Shown: positions 19,266 through 28,337, counted from the first letter of the stretch. The stretch is 58,637 bases of DNA from Burkholderiaceae bacterium (GCA_030654805.1 JAURWR010000030.1:1-58637); one strand, 5' to 3'. Numbers and translations are program-made. The notes: generated by a model from the sequence alone, not told the origin.

Positions 19266-20729
19266 TCAGGCGAAGCTCTCGTCTGCGCGCAGGTAGCGCC
19301 ACTGCCCCACCGGCAGGTCCCCGAGCATCACGCTGCCGATGCGCACGCGCTTGAGGCCGATCACCTTCAGGCCGACGGCTTCGCACATGCGGCGGATCTG
19401 GCGCTTCTTGCCTTCTTGCAGCACGAAGCGCAGCTGGTCGTCGTTGAGCCATTCGACGACGGCCGGCTTCAGCGCTTCGCCGTCGAGTTCGAGGCCGTGG
19501 CGCAGCTGCTCCAGGTCGTCGGGCGACAGCTCGCTCGATGCCGGCCCCACGCCCAGCGGCCCGGCCACGCGCACCAGGTATTCCTTCTCGATCGCGCTGT
19601 CCTCGCCGATCAATTGCTTGGCGATGCGGCCGTCCTGCGTCAGCACCAGCAGCCCGATCGAGTCGATGTCGAGTCGGCCGGCGGGCACCAGGCTGCGCAG
19701 GTGCTCGCGCAGGAAGCGCGTGCCGGACTGGTCTTCGCTCCACTGGTTCTCGGGCTTCACCAGCACCACCGCCGGTTCGTAGCCGTCTTCGGCCTGGCCG
19801 CTGACGTAGCCGATCGGCTTGTTGATGATGACCGTCACCTTCTGCGCCTGCTGGAACTTGGCGCGCGCATCGATCGTGATGCGCTGCTCGGGCAGCACGC
19901 GCGAGCCGAGTTCCTTGACGATGTCGCCGTCGACGCGGACCCAGCCCTTCTCGATCCATTCGTCGGCTTCGCGGCGCGACGCGAGGCCGAGCTCGCTCAT
20001 GCGTTTGGACAGCCGCAGGCTGCCGGGCGCGGCTTCGGGCGTCTGGTGGAACGGGCCGCGATCGTCGTCGTCGTCATCGCGAACCGGGCGCGCGACGTGG
20101 CGGCGCTTGGCCTCGGGTGGACGCTGCGGCGGCCGCTCGAAAGGTCGCTCCAGCGGGCGTTCCGGTGGCCGCGCGGGCGGGCTGACCGGGAAGCGCGGCT
20201 GGGCAATGATGGGCGGACGGTCCGCCTGGCGATCGCCGGAGCGGGGCTGCTGCTGCTGTTCGGGCCCGCGGGGCGGCTCCGAGCGGCGCGGGGGGCGCTC
20301 CTGCGGCGGACGGCCCCGTGGCGAGTCGGCAGCGCGCTTGCGGTCTGCCGAGGCCTCGCGGTCGCGCGTGCTGGGCCGAGGTGGCGGGCCCTCTCTTCGC
20401 TCCTGGCGCGGCTCACCACTTCGCTGCTCGTTGCGCGGATCTCGGCGAGGTTCAGCCGACCGCTCGGCTGGTCTCGGTGTTCTCGGAGCGCGCGGCGCGT
20501 TTCGTGGATCGGAACCCGGACGGGCATCCGATCGAAACGGCGCGCGGGTCGGCGGCGTGCGGTCCGGCCGATCCATCGGCGGTTGCGCGTCGCGTCGCGC
20601 CCGATCGGCCTGCGCCTCGGCCAGCGTCGGCCGTCGGCGCACGCCCATGCCGCTTCCGCGCACCGGGGCGCGCTCGCTGCGCGTCGTCGGGTCGGCGGGG
20701 TTCTTGGGTTTGATCTTCAGCGTGGCCAT
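19266..20729 (-). CDS. RsuA/RluF-family pseudouridine synthase with long disordered N-terminus
   Basis: A 487-residue protein in two parts. Residues 1-235 are low complexity, dominated by Arg, Pro, Glu and Asp ([20 protein letters not shown]; a DDDDDD run near 220). From about 237 there is an S4 RNA-binding domain ([22 protein letters not shown]) and an RsuA-type catalytic domain with [11 protein letters not shown] (catalytic Asp354), EKEYLVRV and [10 protein letters not shown]. The catalytic part most resembles RluF, which modifies 23S rRNA U2604. ATG at 20729 ([10 protein letters not shown]) avoids overlap with mutL; the longer frame to 21569 is a shadow. Confidence 0.88.
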   Translation of the reverse strand: MATLKIKPKNPADPTTRSERAPVRGSGMGVRRRPTLAEAQADRARRDAQPPMDRPDRTPPTRAPFRSDARPGSDPRNAPRAPRTPRPAERSAEPRRDPRNEQRSGEPRQERREGPPPRPSTRDREASADRKRAADSPRGRPPQERPPRRSEPPRGPEQQQQPRSGDRQADRPPIIAQPRFPVSPPARPPERPLERPFERPPQRPPEAKRRHVARPVRDDDDDDRGPFHQTPEAAPGSLRLSKRMSELGLASRREADEWIEKGWVRVDGDIVKELGSRVLPEQRITIDARAKFQQAQKVTVIINKPIGYVSGQAEDGYEPAVVLVKPENQWSEDQSGTRFLREHLRSLVPAGRLDIDSIGLLVLTQDGRIAKQLIGEDSAIEKEYLVRVAGPLGVGPASSELSPDDLEQLRHGLELDGEALKPAVVEWLNDDQLRFVLQEGKKRQIRRMCEAVGLKVIGLKRVRIGSVMLGDLPVGQWRYLRADESFA

Positions 20730-20782
20730 GCGGGTCCAGTCGGTGTGCGGGGAAAGGGCGCCTCTCGGCGTTGATCGGGGCT

Positions 20783-22672
20783 TCAGCGCCCGCGCCAGAA
20801 CAGCGCGTCGAGCTCGCGCCGCGTGATCTGTCGCCAGGTCGGGCGGCCGTGGTTGCACTGGTCGGCGCGCTCGGTGCGCTCCATGTCGCGCAGCAGTGCG
20901 TTCATCTCGTCCAGCGTTAGCTGACGGTTCGCGCGCACGGCGCCGTGGCAGGCCATGGTCGACAGGATCTCGTGCTGGGCGCGCTGAACCACGCTGCTCG
21001 CCTCGTGCTCGGCCAGTTCGGCCAACACGCTGCGCGCGAGGTCGACCACGTCGCTGCCGCTGAGCGCGGCGGGCTGCGATCTCACCGCCAGCACGGTCGG
21101 CGACAGTGGCGAGATGTCGAGGCCCAGCGTGCGCAGCGTGTCGCCGTGCGCTTCGGCCGTTGCGATCTCGGCGACGGTGGCGGCGAAGGTGGCCGGAATC
21201 AGCAGCGGCTGCGCCTCGATGCGCGACGCGGCCAGGCTCGCCTTCAATCTCTCGTAGACCACGCGTTCGTGCGCCGCGTGCATGTCGACGATAACCAACC
21301 CCTGAGCGTTCTCGGCCAGCACGTAGATGCCGGCGATCTGCGCGACGGCCTGACCGAGCGGTCGTGTGGAGGCGCCGTGATCGTCTGTTGTCGTTGAACC
21401 TGTGATCGACGGATCGACACGGGCAGCGTCGCCACCGAGGACGTCGGACGCCCAGCGTGCCGCCGGCTCCTGCGCAAACAGCACCGTGGCCTGATGCAGG
21501 CTCAGCGCAACCTGCGCGCTGCTCGGTGTGCCGCCGTAGCGATCGTTGCGGGCGTCGGTTCGTCCCCATGCGATGTTGCCTGCCGGGTCAGGGGCCGAAG
21601 CCAGCCACCCGAGTGCGCTTTGCGGCATGCCGACCGCGTCCGTCTGCATGGCTGCTGCTGCGCCGGCAATCGCCTCGGCCAGCGACGCCTCGACCGCGCG
21701 CCGAACGGCCTGATGCACCTCGCGCGATTCGCGGAAGCGCACCTCGATCTTGGTCGGGTGCACGTTCACGTCGACGCGATCCGGCGCGATGTCGATGAAC
21801 AGCACGTAGGCCGGTTGCCGCCCGCCGTGCAGCACGTCTTCGTAGGCGCTGCGCACGCCGTGCGCGATCAGCTTGTCGCGCACGAAGCGGCCGTTGACGT
21901 AAACGTATTGCTGATCGGCGCGGCTGCGCGCCGAGGCCGGCGTGCCGGCGCGGCCGCTGACGCGCAGCACGCCGAGGTCGAGCGACACCGCGCGGCTGTC
22001 GGCGACGAACTCGGCGCCCAGCACGTCGCGCAAGCGGGCCTCGGCCTCGGCGCGGCGCCACTGCTGCACCAGCTTGCCTTCGTGCCACACCGCGAACGAC
22101 ACATCCGGACGTGTCAGCGCGTGTCGTCGAACCGCCTCGACGCAATGCGCAAGCTCGGTGGATTCGGTCTTCAGGAACTTGCGGCGCGCCGGCGTGCTGA
22201 AAAACAGCTCGCGCACTTCGACACTGGTGCCGACGCCGCGCGCGGCCGGGGTGATTTCGCCCGAGCGTGCATCGAGCCGCCGTGCCTGCGCATCGTCGGC
22301 GCAGCGGCTCGCGATCGACACCTCGGCCACCGAGGCGATCGCGGCCAGCGCCTCGCCGCGAAAACCCATCGTCGCCACGCTTTCCAGATCGCCCAGCGAC
22401 TCGATCTTGCTGGTGGCGTGGCGACGCAGGGCCAGCGGCAGTTCGGCGGCCGGCAGGCCGTGGCCGTCGTCCTCGACCAGCACCGCGCGGATCCCGCCGC
22501 CGATCAGCTTGACGGTCACTTCGCCAGCGCCTGCGTCGAGCGCGTTGTCGACCAGTTCGCGCACCACCGACGCCGGCCGTTCGACCACCTCGCCGGCGGC
22601 GATCTGGCTGATCAGTTCATCGGGCAGTTCCCGGATCGGGCGGCGCGTTGTGTGGGGCCCACGGGCGTTCAT
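20783..22672 (-). CDS. mutL: DNA mismatch repair protein MutL, endonuclease type
   Basis: A 629-residue MutL. The GHKL ATPase domain has Glu39 and Asn43 in RELVDNALDAGA, DDGHGLP, ATSKI and GFRGEAL. A variable linker spans about 335-435. The C-terminal domain carries VDMHAAHERVVYE at 462-474, matching the DQHA(X)2E(X)4E nicking motif except for Met in place of Gln, plus ACHGAVRA and CNHGRPT metal-site blocks. This indicates a MutL that nicks DNA itself, as in species without MutH. ATG at 22672 gives the family N-terminus. Confidence 0.95.
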   Translation of the reverse strand: MNARGPHTTRRPIRELPDELISQIAAGEVVERPASVVRELVDNALDAGAGEVTVKLIGGGIRAVLVEDDGHGLPAAELPLALRRHATSKIESLGDLESVATMGFRGEALAAIASVAEVSIASRCADDAQARRLDARSGEITPAARGVGTSVEVRELFFSTPARRKFLKTESTELAHCVEAVRRHALTRPDVSFAVWHEGKLVQQWRRAEAEARLRDVLGAEFVADSRAVSLDLGVLRVSGRAGTPASARSRADQQYVYVNGRFVRDKLIAHGVRSAYEDVLHGGRQPAYVLFIDIAPDRVDVNVHPTKIEVRFRESREVHQAVRRAVEASLAEAIAGAAAAMQTDAVGMPQSALGWLASAPDPAGNIAWGRTDARNDRYGGTPSSAQVALSLHQATVLFAQEPAARWASDVLGGDAARVDPSITGSTTTDDHGASTRPLGQAVAQIAGIYVLAENAQGLVIVDMHAAHERVVYERLKASLAASRIEAQPLLIPATFAATVAEIATAEAHGDTLRTLGLDISPLSPTVLAVRSQPAALSGSDVVDLARSVLAELAEHEASSVVQRAQHEILSTMACHGAVRANRQLTLDEMNALLRDMERTERADQCNHGRPTWRQITRRELDALFWRGR

Positions 22673-22710
22673 CTGATGATTGTAGAAACCGTGTCCACGG
22701 GATGGCCTGC

Positions 22711-22745
22711 TGGACACCATGCCGATTAGGCGTAGTACGATGTAC
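22711..22745 (+). promoter_or_regulatory. Candidate promoter and operator of the toxin-antitoxin pair
   Basis: TGGACA at 22711 (close to TTGACA) and TACGAT at 22736 (close to TATAAT) are separated by 19 nt, longer than ideal. The -10 overlaps GTAC-GAT-GTAC (22735-22745), a palindrome of the kind ribbon-helix-helix antitoxins bind for autoregulation. A second small palindrome (ACAT-C-ATGT) overlaps the start codon. Confidence 0.45.
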
Positions 22746-22770
22746 ACAAACACATGCGAACGAGTACATC

Positions 22771-23013
22771 ATGTCAACGACGATGACCTTCCGCCTTGAA
22801 GACGACATCAAGGATCGCCTGGATCAACTGGCCGAGGCGACCCAGCGCAGCAAGTCCTTCCTCGCTGCCGAGGCGATCCGCCAGTTCGTCGAAAACAACG
22901 AGTGGCAGATCGGCGAAATCCAAACTGCGCTCGCAGAGGCCGACGACAACGACTTCGCCAGCGACAAGGACGTCGCCGCCATCGCCAAGAAGTGGAAGGT
23001 GAATGCGCGTTGA
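22771..23013 (+). CDS. Ribbon-helix-helix antitoxin (CopG/ParD type)
   Basis: An 80-residue antitoxin. The first half is a ribbon-helix-helix DNA-binding domain (MTFRLEDDIKDRLDQLAEATQRSKSFLAAEAIRQFV). The rest is an acidic, flexible tail (EIQTALAEADDNDFASDKDV) of the type that wraps around a ParE/RelE toxin. Its stop overlaps the toxin start by 11 nt, giving coupled translation with antitoxin first. Such antitoxins repress their own operon together with the toxin. Confidence 0.92.
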   Translation: MSTTMTFRLEDDIKDRLDQLAEATQRSKSFLAAEAIRQFVENNEWQIGEIQTALAEADDNDFASDKDVAAIAKKWKVNAR

Positions 23014-23287
23014 ATGGTTGCGCACCGCCTTGCGCAACCTGGACGAAGAGGCCACCTACATCGCCAATGACGATGTGGTTGCCGCGCGCCTCGTGGTGGC
23101 GCACATCCTCGGCGCGGTTGCGATGCTGTCAGAGCAACCGGGATTGGGGCGTCCAGGCCGAGTGCCGGGAACGCGCGAGCTGGTGGTCGGTCAGACCCGC
23201 TTTCTCGTGCCTTACCGCGTGCGTGGCGACAGCGTCCAAATCCTGCGCGTATTTCACACGTCGCGCCGCCCGCCGCAGCGATGGTGA
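23003..23287 (+). CDS. ParE/RelE-family toxin
   Basis: A 94-residue toxin. VEWLRTALRNLDEEATYIA, GLGRPGRVPGTRELVVG, TRFLVPYRVRGDSVQILRVFHTSRR follow the ParE pattern closely, including GRxGRVxGTREL and the C-terminal LRVxH..R. ParE-type toxins poison DNA gyrase; RelE-type members cleave mRNA. The GTREL and VFH features favour ParE. The reading frame is intact and starts inside the antitoxin gene. It lies between mutL (divergent) and dedA, a typical chromosomal position for a mobile pair. Confidence 0.9.
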   Translation: MRVEWLRTALRNLDEEATYIANDDVVAARLVVAHILGAVAMLSEQPGLGRPGRVPGTRELVVGQTRFLVPYRVRGDSVQILRVFHTSRRPPQRW

Positions 23288-23336
23288 CCTGCGTCGCCCC
23301 ATGACCGTCACCGAGGCCCCTCCATAATTTGATCCC

Positions 23337-23984
23337 ATGGAAATTGTCTCGGTGCTGATCGACTTCATCCTGCACGTCGACGTGCACCTCGTGAACTTCG
23401 TGCAGACCTACGGAACCTGGGTGTATGCGCTGCTGTTCGCCATCATCTTCGTCGAGACGGGCGTCGTCGTGATGCCGTTCCTGCCGGGTGATTCGCTGCT
23501 GTTCGTGGTCGGTGCGCTGTGCGGTGCTGGGCTGATGAGCCTGCCGCTGGCGATGGCGCTGCTGATCGCGGCGGCCATCCTCGGAAACCAGAGCAACTAC
23601 GCGATCGGGCGATATTTCGGGCCGAAGGTGTTCCAGTGGGAGAACTCGCGCTTCTTCAACAAGCGCGCGTTCGAGCAGGCGCATGCGTTTTACGAGAAGT
23701 ACGGCGGCATCACCATCGTCGCCGCGCGCTTCATGCCGTTCCTGCGCACCTTCGCGCCCTTCGTGGCCGGCGTGGCGCAGATGTCGCGCGCCAAGTTCAC
23801 CTTCTACGACGTGGCCGGCGCGCTGTTGTGGGTCGGCGGCGTCACCACCGCCGGGTACCTGTTCGGCAACATTCCGTGGGTCAAGCAGCACCTGGACAAG
23901 ATCATCTGGGGGGCGATCCTGATTCCGGGGTTGTTGGTGATGGTGGGGGCTTACCGGGCGCGGTTGAAGGCGGTGTCCGCTTAA
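23337..23984 (+). CDS. DedA-family membrane protein
   Basis: A 215-residue inner-membrane protein of the DedA/VTT superfamily, implicated in lipid scrambling and in maintaining proton motive force and envelope integrity. The family motifs are visible: FVETGVVVMPFLPGDSLLFVVGAL in the first re-entrant region, then GRYFGPKVF, and the essential arginines in ARFMPFLRTFAPFVAGVAQMS. Four to five transmembrane segments follow the usual layout, with a basic C-terminus (YRARLKAVSA). ATG at 23337 is preceded by only a weak ribosome-binding site. Confidence 0.93.
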   Translation: MEIVSVLIDFILHVDVHLVNFVQTYGTWVYALLFAIIFVETGVVVMPFLPGDSLLFVVGALCGAGLMSLPLAMALLIAAAILGNQSNYAIGRYFGPKVFQWENSRFFNKRAFEQAHAFYEKYGGITIVAARFMPFLRTFAPFVAGVAQMSRAKFTFYDVAGALLWVGGVTTAGYLFGNIPWVKQHLDKIIWGAILIPGLLVMVGAYRARLKAVSA

Positions 23985-24042
23985 ACGATTCAGTTCTCCC
24001 GCAACGGCCATCTCTGTAGGCACCCGCGTCAGGCGCAGCTGC

Positions 24043-25188
24043 TCAGTAGGTGCCGGGCAGCAGGATGTTGCGGTCGACGGTGCGGATGTCGGTGTGGCCG
24101 CAGAAGGCCATCGTCAGGTCGAGTTCGTTGCGGATGATTTCCAGGCAGCGGGTCACGCCGGCCTCGCCCATCGCGCCCAGTCCGTAGAGGAAGCTGCGGC
24201 CGATCAGCGTGCCGCGCGCGCCCAGCGCCCAGGCCTTCAGCACGTCCTGCCCGCTGCGGATGCCGCCGTCCATCCAGACCTCGATGCGCGGACCGACCGC
24301 CTCGGCGATGGCGGGCAGCGCGGCGATCGACGACGGCGCGCCGTCGAGCTGGCGCCCGCCGTGGTTCGACACGATCAGCGCGTCGGCGCCGCTGTCGGCG
24401 GCCAGGCGCGCGTCTTCGGCGTCCATGATGCCCTTCAGGATCAGCTTGCCGCCCCAGCGCTTCTTGATCCATTCGACATCGGCCCAGTTCAGGCCCGGAT
24501 CGAACTGTTCGGCGGTCCACGAACTGAGCGACGACAGGTCGCCGACGCCCTGCGCGTGGCCGACGATGTTGCCGAAGCTGCGCCGCTTCGTGCCCAGCAT
24601 GCCGAGGCACCAGCGTGGTTTGGTGGCGAGGTTGATCAGATTGGCGAGCGTCGGTCTGGGCGGCGCACTGAGGCCGTTCTTGATGTCCTTGTGGCGCTGG
24701 CCGAGGATCTGCAGGTCGAGCGTCAGCATCAGCGCGCTGCACTTCGCGGCGCGTGCTCGCTCAATCAGCCGTTCGATGAAGCCGCGGTCCTTCATCACGT
24801 AGAGCTGGAACCAGAACGGCGCGGTCGTGTGCGCCGCGATGTCCTCGATCGAGCAGATGCTCATCGTGCTCAGCGTGAACGGGATGCCGAATGCCTCGGC
24901 GGCGCGCGCTGCCAGGATCTCGCCATCGGCGTGTTGCATGCCGGTGAGCCCGGTTGGCGCGATCGCCACCGGCATCGCCGCGTCGATGCCGACCATCTGA
25001 GTGCGCGTGGTCCGGTTCTGCATGTTGACCGCGACCCGCTGGCGCAGCTTGATGCGCTGGAAATCCGACGCGTTCGCGCGGTACGTGCTCTCGGTCCACG
25101 AGCCCGAATCGGCGTAGTCGTAGAACATCCGCGGCACCCGCTTCCGGGCGAGCACGCGCAGGTCTTCGATGTTTGTGATGGTGGGCAT
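24043..25188 (-). CDS. lldD: FMN-dependent alpha-hydroxy acid dehydrogenase (L-lactate dehydrogenase LldD-like)
   Basis: A 381-residue flavoenzyme oxidising L-lactate (or a related 2-hydroxy acid) to the keto acid and passing electrons to the respiratory chain. The opening IEDLRVLARKRVPRMFYDYADSGSWTE, the FMN-contacting IAPTGLTGMQHADGE, the catalytic His-Arg segment SNHGGRQLDGAPSSI and the C-terminal DGGIRSGQDVLKAWALGARGTLIGR match LldD. Length equals that of many LldD proteins. ATG at 25188; the longer frame to 25710 runs through the haemoglobin gene. Substrate preference cannot be proven from sequence. Confidence 0.92.
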   Translation of the reverse strand: MPTITNIEDLRVLARKRVPRMFYDYADSGSWTESTYRANASDFQRIKLRQRVAVNMQNRTTRTQMVGIDAAMPVAIAPTGLTGMQHADGEILAARAAEAFGIPFTLSTMSICSIEDIAAHTTAPFWFQLYVMKDRGFIERLIERARAAKCSALMLTLDLQILGQRHKDIKNGLSAPPRPTLANLINLATKPRWCLGMLGTKRRSFGNIVGHAQGVGDLSSLSSWTAEQFDPGLNWADVEWIKKRWGGKLILKGIMDAEDARLAADSGADALIVSNHGGRQLDGAPSSIAALPAIAEAVGPRIEVWMDGGIRSGQDVLKAWALGARGTLIGRSFLYGLGAMGEAGVTRCLEIIRNELDLTMAFCGHTDIRTVDRNILLPGTY

Positions 25189-25259
25189 CGCGTTTCCCGG
25201 AATCCGATCTCCGGATGCTAAAGCGCCGGCGCGTGGCCGGCATGCCGGCCCGAAATGGG

Positions 25260-25751
25260 TCAGCGCACGTTGACGATGTCGCGGTGCATCGGCGCCAGCT
25301 GCGCGAGCAGCCGGTTCTGCGCGTGGAAGGCGACGCCCTGCGCGTCCAGTGCCTGCTGCAGCACCTCGACCACCGCGTTGAAGGCTGCCTTGTTGATGTC
25401 GACGCCGCTGTGCAGCCGCTTCATGTTGTGTTTGGCCTGCTTGCACGGGCCGCCCGAGACTTCGCAGAACTGCACCACCAGGCGCTCGCGGAACTGGGTT
25501 TCGTCGACGTCGCGAAAGTAGGGCGCCAGACGCGGGTCGGCGAGCAGCCGGATGCGGAAATCGGCGACCAGACGGATCAATCCCTGCCGGCCGCCCAGCG
25601 CTTGATACAGCGTGTCGTCCGATGGCGGAACCGGGATGTAGCTGTCGGGCATCTGGTCCGGGCGCTTGCGCTCGTCGGCCGGTGTTGCACCGCACAGGGC
25701 CAGCGCCCACAGGCAGGTCAGCGCACGCAGCAGGGTGGGCAGCTTTGTCAT
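25260..25751 (-). CDS. Exported group 1 truncated haemoglobin
   Basis: A 163-residue protein with an N-terminal signal sequence (TLLRALTCLWALALCGATPAD) followed by a truncated globin: LYQALGGRQGLIRLVADFRIRLLADPRLAPYF, then QFCEVSGGPCKQ and MKRLHSG with the probable proximal haem ligand His114. Cytosolic truncated globins usually lack such a signal, so this one is likely periplasmic, perhaps binding NO or O2. It lies 11 nt downstream of a DUF3034 barrel gene on the same strand, an association I recall from other Burkholderiales. Confidence 0.9.
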   Translation of the reverse strand: MTKLPTLLRALTCLWALALCGATPADERKRPDQMPDSYIPVPPSDDTLYQALGGRQGLIRLVADFRIRLLADPRLAPYFRDVDETQFRERLVVQFCEVSGGPCKQAKHNMKRLHSGVDINKAAFNAVVEVLQQALDAQGVAFHAQNRLLAQLAPMHRDIVNVR

Positions 25752-25762
25752 GTGGGTCGGTA

Positions 25763-26764
25763 TCAATAGGAAAACTGGGCAGACACGTAGGTCCCTGTCT
25801 GCCGCTTCGGCGTCAGCGCCGGCACGATGTGGCCGAGGTCCACGTAGGCCAGCGTCAGCGACACCCACTTGGCTGGCGTCCAGGCGATGAAGGCATCTTT
25901 CCAGTCGTCTTCCCGCAGGCCCCGACCGAAGGCGACGCCGTTCAGGTTGTCGGGCTTGCAGCGGTATTCGATGCCGAGGGCGACATCCTTGCGCAGCAGC
26001 AGCGCCGCAGACATCTCGGCCTGCAGCCGGTAGTCGTCTTGCCTGGAACTGCCGAAGCCGAGCAGGCCGTTCTGGTTGGCGCGGGTGGCGCGCAGCGTGC
26101 CGTTGAGCAGCACGCTCTGCGCGAGGAACAGCTTGGTCGCGCTGACGTAGAAATCGGTGCCCTGCGTGCGCGCGCCCAGCGATCGAAGCACCGGTGCGAA
26201 GTTGGCGGCGTCGAGGTCCTTGTACTGGATGCCCACGGCGATCTGCGGCATCAGGCGGTCGCTGTCGAGGATGGCGTCGCCCGCCAAGCGCACCTTCAAC
26301 CCGACGATCGTCTGCTTGAGCCGCAGCCCGGGAAAGCCGAGCGGCGCGATCGATTGGCCGGTGTGGAAGTCCTGCCGTCCGATCGAGACTTCGACGCGAT
26401 CGCCCCAGGCGACCGCCGCGCCGTAGCCGGTCAGCGCGTAGTCCTGCACCACGGCGCGGGTCAGGTAGGCGCTCGCCCCGAAACTGTCCCCGGTCGCATA
26501 GCTCCCGGTCATCGCCCACGGCGTCAGTCCACCTCCGGCGGTGCCGTCGATGCTGCTCACGCCCGAGGCCAGCAGCAGCTTGCCCTGGTGACCCGATACC
26601 GGCGGTGGCAGGGTCGGTTGCGAGACCGTGGCGGGCGGAGCCTGCGGTTGGTTCGTTGGCTCGGTCGGTTCCGGAATTGAACCCTGTGCCCCGCTCAAGG
26701 CATGCGCCAGGCTCATCGCCAGCAGCAACGCAAGACGGGGGACGAACGATCGAACGCAGCGCAT
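25763..26764 (-). CDS. DUF3034 outer-membrane barrel-like protein
   Basis: A 333-residue exported protein (signal FVPRLALLLAMSLAHALSGAQG, then a Pro-rich linker to about residue 58). GKLLLASGVSSIDGTAGGGLTPWA is the DUF3034 opening. The remainder alternates amphipathic strands, and the chain ends in an aromatic residue (TYVSAQFSY), the usual C-terminal signal for outer-membrane barrel assembly. Function is unknown. The adjacent downstream globin gene suggests a shared haem- or gas-related role, but this is inference. Confidence 0.87.
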   Translation of the reverse strand: MRCVRSFVPRLALLLAMSLAHALSGAQGSIPEPTEPTNQPQAPPATVSQPTLPPPVSGHQGKLLLASGVSSIDGTAGGGLTPWAMTGSYATGDSFGASAYLTRAVVQDYALTGYGAAVAWGDRVEVSIGRQDFHTGQSIAPLGFPGLRLKQTIVGLKVRLAGDAILDSDRLMPQIAVGIQYKDLDAANFAPVLRSLGARTQGTDFYVSATKLFLAQSVLLNGTLRATRANQNGLLGFGSSRQDDYRLQAEMSAALLLRKDVALGIEYRCKPDNLNGVAFGRGLREDDWKDAFIAWTPAKWVSLTLAYVDLGHIVPALTPKRQTGTYVSAQFSY

Positions 26765-26835
26765 CGTGGGTAACGCCCAGGCTGCGCGAGCAGCAGGGTC
26801 CTGAATGGAAGAACCGGGATGGTCCGGGTCATTCT

Positions 26836-28089
26836 TCAGGCCGATGTGTCGTCCGATTCATCGATAAAGGGCAGATCGACCTGACTTATCGGTGGCGATG
26901 CGCGCGTCGTGGTGGCGCCGGCTTTCGGCCCGATCGACTTGCCTTGGGTTTCCAGCGGGGCGGCCCCGTCCGCCATCATCACCAGTGTGCCGGCGCGCAC
27001 GCCGAGCAGTCGCAGGCGACGCGACAAGTCGACGCGCTTCAGGCACGACCCGGCGGCCTGGCGGATCGCCGCAGCGTCGCCGATCGCCGCCGGCAGCGTC
27101 ACGTCGCGCGTGACGATCCTGAAGTCGTCGTAGCGCAGCTTGATGCCCACGGTCTGGGTCGCATAGCCCTTGCGATGCAGGTCGTTGGCGAGCCGCTCGC
27201 ACAGCCGGGTGAAGCTTTCCGACAGCGTGGCGCGGTCGCGTACCGCGTGCAGGTCGCGTTCGAAGGTGGTCTCGCGGCTGATCGACTTCGGCTCGCGGTG
27301 GGTGACGATGGGCCGGTCGTCGCGGCCGTGTGCGGCCGCATGCAGCCAGGCACCGTAGCTGCGCCCGAACTCGGCCAGCAGAAAGCCCGGATCGGCGGCG
27401 GCCACATCGCCGATGGTGTGGAGGTCGAACCCTGCCAGCTTCGCCGCCGCCTTCGGTCCGATGCCGTTGACCTTGGCCGCAGCCAGCGGCCAGATGCGGC
27501 TCGGGATGTCGGTCGCGTCCAGCAGGGTCAGGCCGTCGGGCTTGTCGAGTTCAGAGGCGATCTTCGACAGCAGCTTGTTCGGCGTGACTCCGATCGAGCA
27601 GGTCAGGCCGGTGGCATCGAACACCGCGTCCTTCAGCGAGCGCGCTGCGGCTTGGCCCGCATCGCCCTGCGCGCCGGGCAGATCGGTGAGGTCGATGTAG
27701 ATCTCGTCGATGCCGCGATCCTCGATCACCGGGGCGACGTCCCGCACGGCCTCTTTGAAACGCTGTGAATACCGGCGGTATTCGTCGAAGTCGACCGGCA
27801 GCAGCACCGCATCGGGCGCCAGCCGGGCTGCCTTCATCACGCCCATGCCCGAGTGCACGCCGAACGCGCGGGCCTCGTAGGTGCAGGTGGTGATCACGCC
27901 GCGCCCGGCGTAGTCGCTCAGCGTCGCGTAGCGGCGGGTGCCGTCTTGTTGCCGCACCGGTTGTCGGTCTTTGCTGCCGCCGATGACGACGGGTTGGCCG
28001 CGCAGGTCGGGGTAGCGCAGGAGTTCGACGGACGCGTAGAAGGCGTCCATGTCGAGGTGGGCGATGAGGCGGCGTCTGGCTGCGGGCAT
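26836..28089 (-). CDS. dinB: DNA polymerase IV (Y-family)
   Basis: A 417-residue translesion polymerase. HLDMDAFYASVELLRYP is the N-terminal catalytic aspartate block. DRGIDEIYIDLT holds the second acidic pair. CSIGVTPNKLLSKIASELDKPDGL and KVNGIGPKAAAKLAGF are the palm/thumb signatures. A little-finger domain follows, then a C-terminal tail ending SQVDLPFIDESDD, resembling the beta-clamp binding peptide (QxxLPF-like). Start at 28089 (MPAARRRLIAHLDMD) is chosen; 28098 is an equally placed alternative. The frame upstream runs into a dispersed repeat and is not coding. No LexA box was identified. Confidence 0.94.
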   Translation of the reverse strand: MPAARRRLIAHLDMDAFYASVELLRYPDLRGQPVVIGGSKDRQPVRQQDGTRRYATLSDYAGRGVITTCTYEARAFGVHSGMGVMKAARLAPDAVLLPVDFDEYRRYSQRFKEAVRDVAPVIEDRGIDEIYIDLTDLPGAQGDAGQAAARSLKDAVFDATGLTCSIGVTPNKLLSKIASELDKPDGLTLLDATDIPSRIWPLAAAKVNGIGPKAAAKLAGFDLHTIGDVAAADPGFLLAEFGRSYGAWLHAAAHGRDDRPIVTHREPKSISRETTFERDLHAVRDRATLSESFTRLCERLANDLHRKGYATQTVGIKLRYDDFRIVTRDVTLPAAIGDAAAIRQAAGSCLKRVDLSRRLRLLGVRAGTLVMMADGAAPLETQGKSIGPKAGATTTRASPPISQVDLPFIDESDDTSA

Positions 28090-28132
28090 GACACGCATTC
28101 TCGGCTTGGCGAATGGGTCGCGCCTCGTGACA

Positions 28133-28230
28133 CCGCGCCGGGATTTCGCCCCGGCAGGCGAGTTACCTTTTTCTGCTGGCCCAGAAAAAGGTAACCCAAA
28201 AAGAGGGCCTGAACACCAGCCGATTTGGAT
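28133..28230. repeat. Dispersed hairpin repeat, left copy
   Basis: It contains a perfect 14-bp palindrome: 28162-28175 pairs with 28182-28195 around the loop CTGGCC. The flanks (CGCCGGG, CGGCAGGCGAG, GAACACCAGCC) recur in inverted orientation at 28490-28600. Confidence 0.8.
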
Positions 28231-28337
28231 GTCTCGCTGCGGCCAGAAGGCTGATGGCCGAGGCTCTGGCACGAGAACGCTCGCCGGACTCCGGCCACGA
28301 GTACCTCGCTAACGCCAATCCGCTTGTTCTTGTTTCA

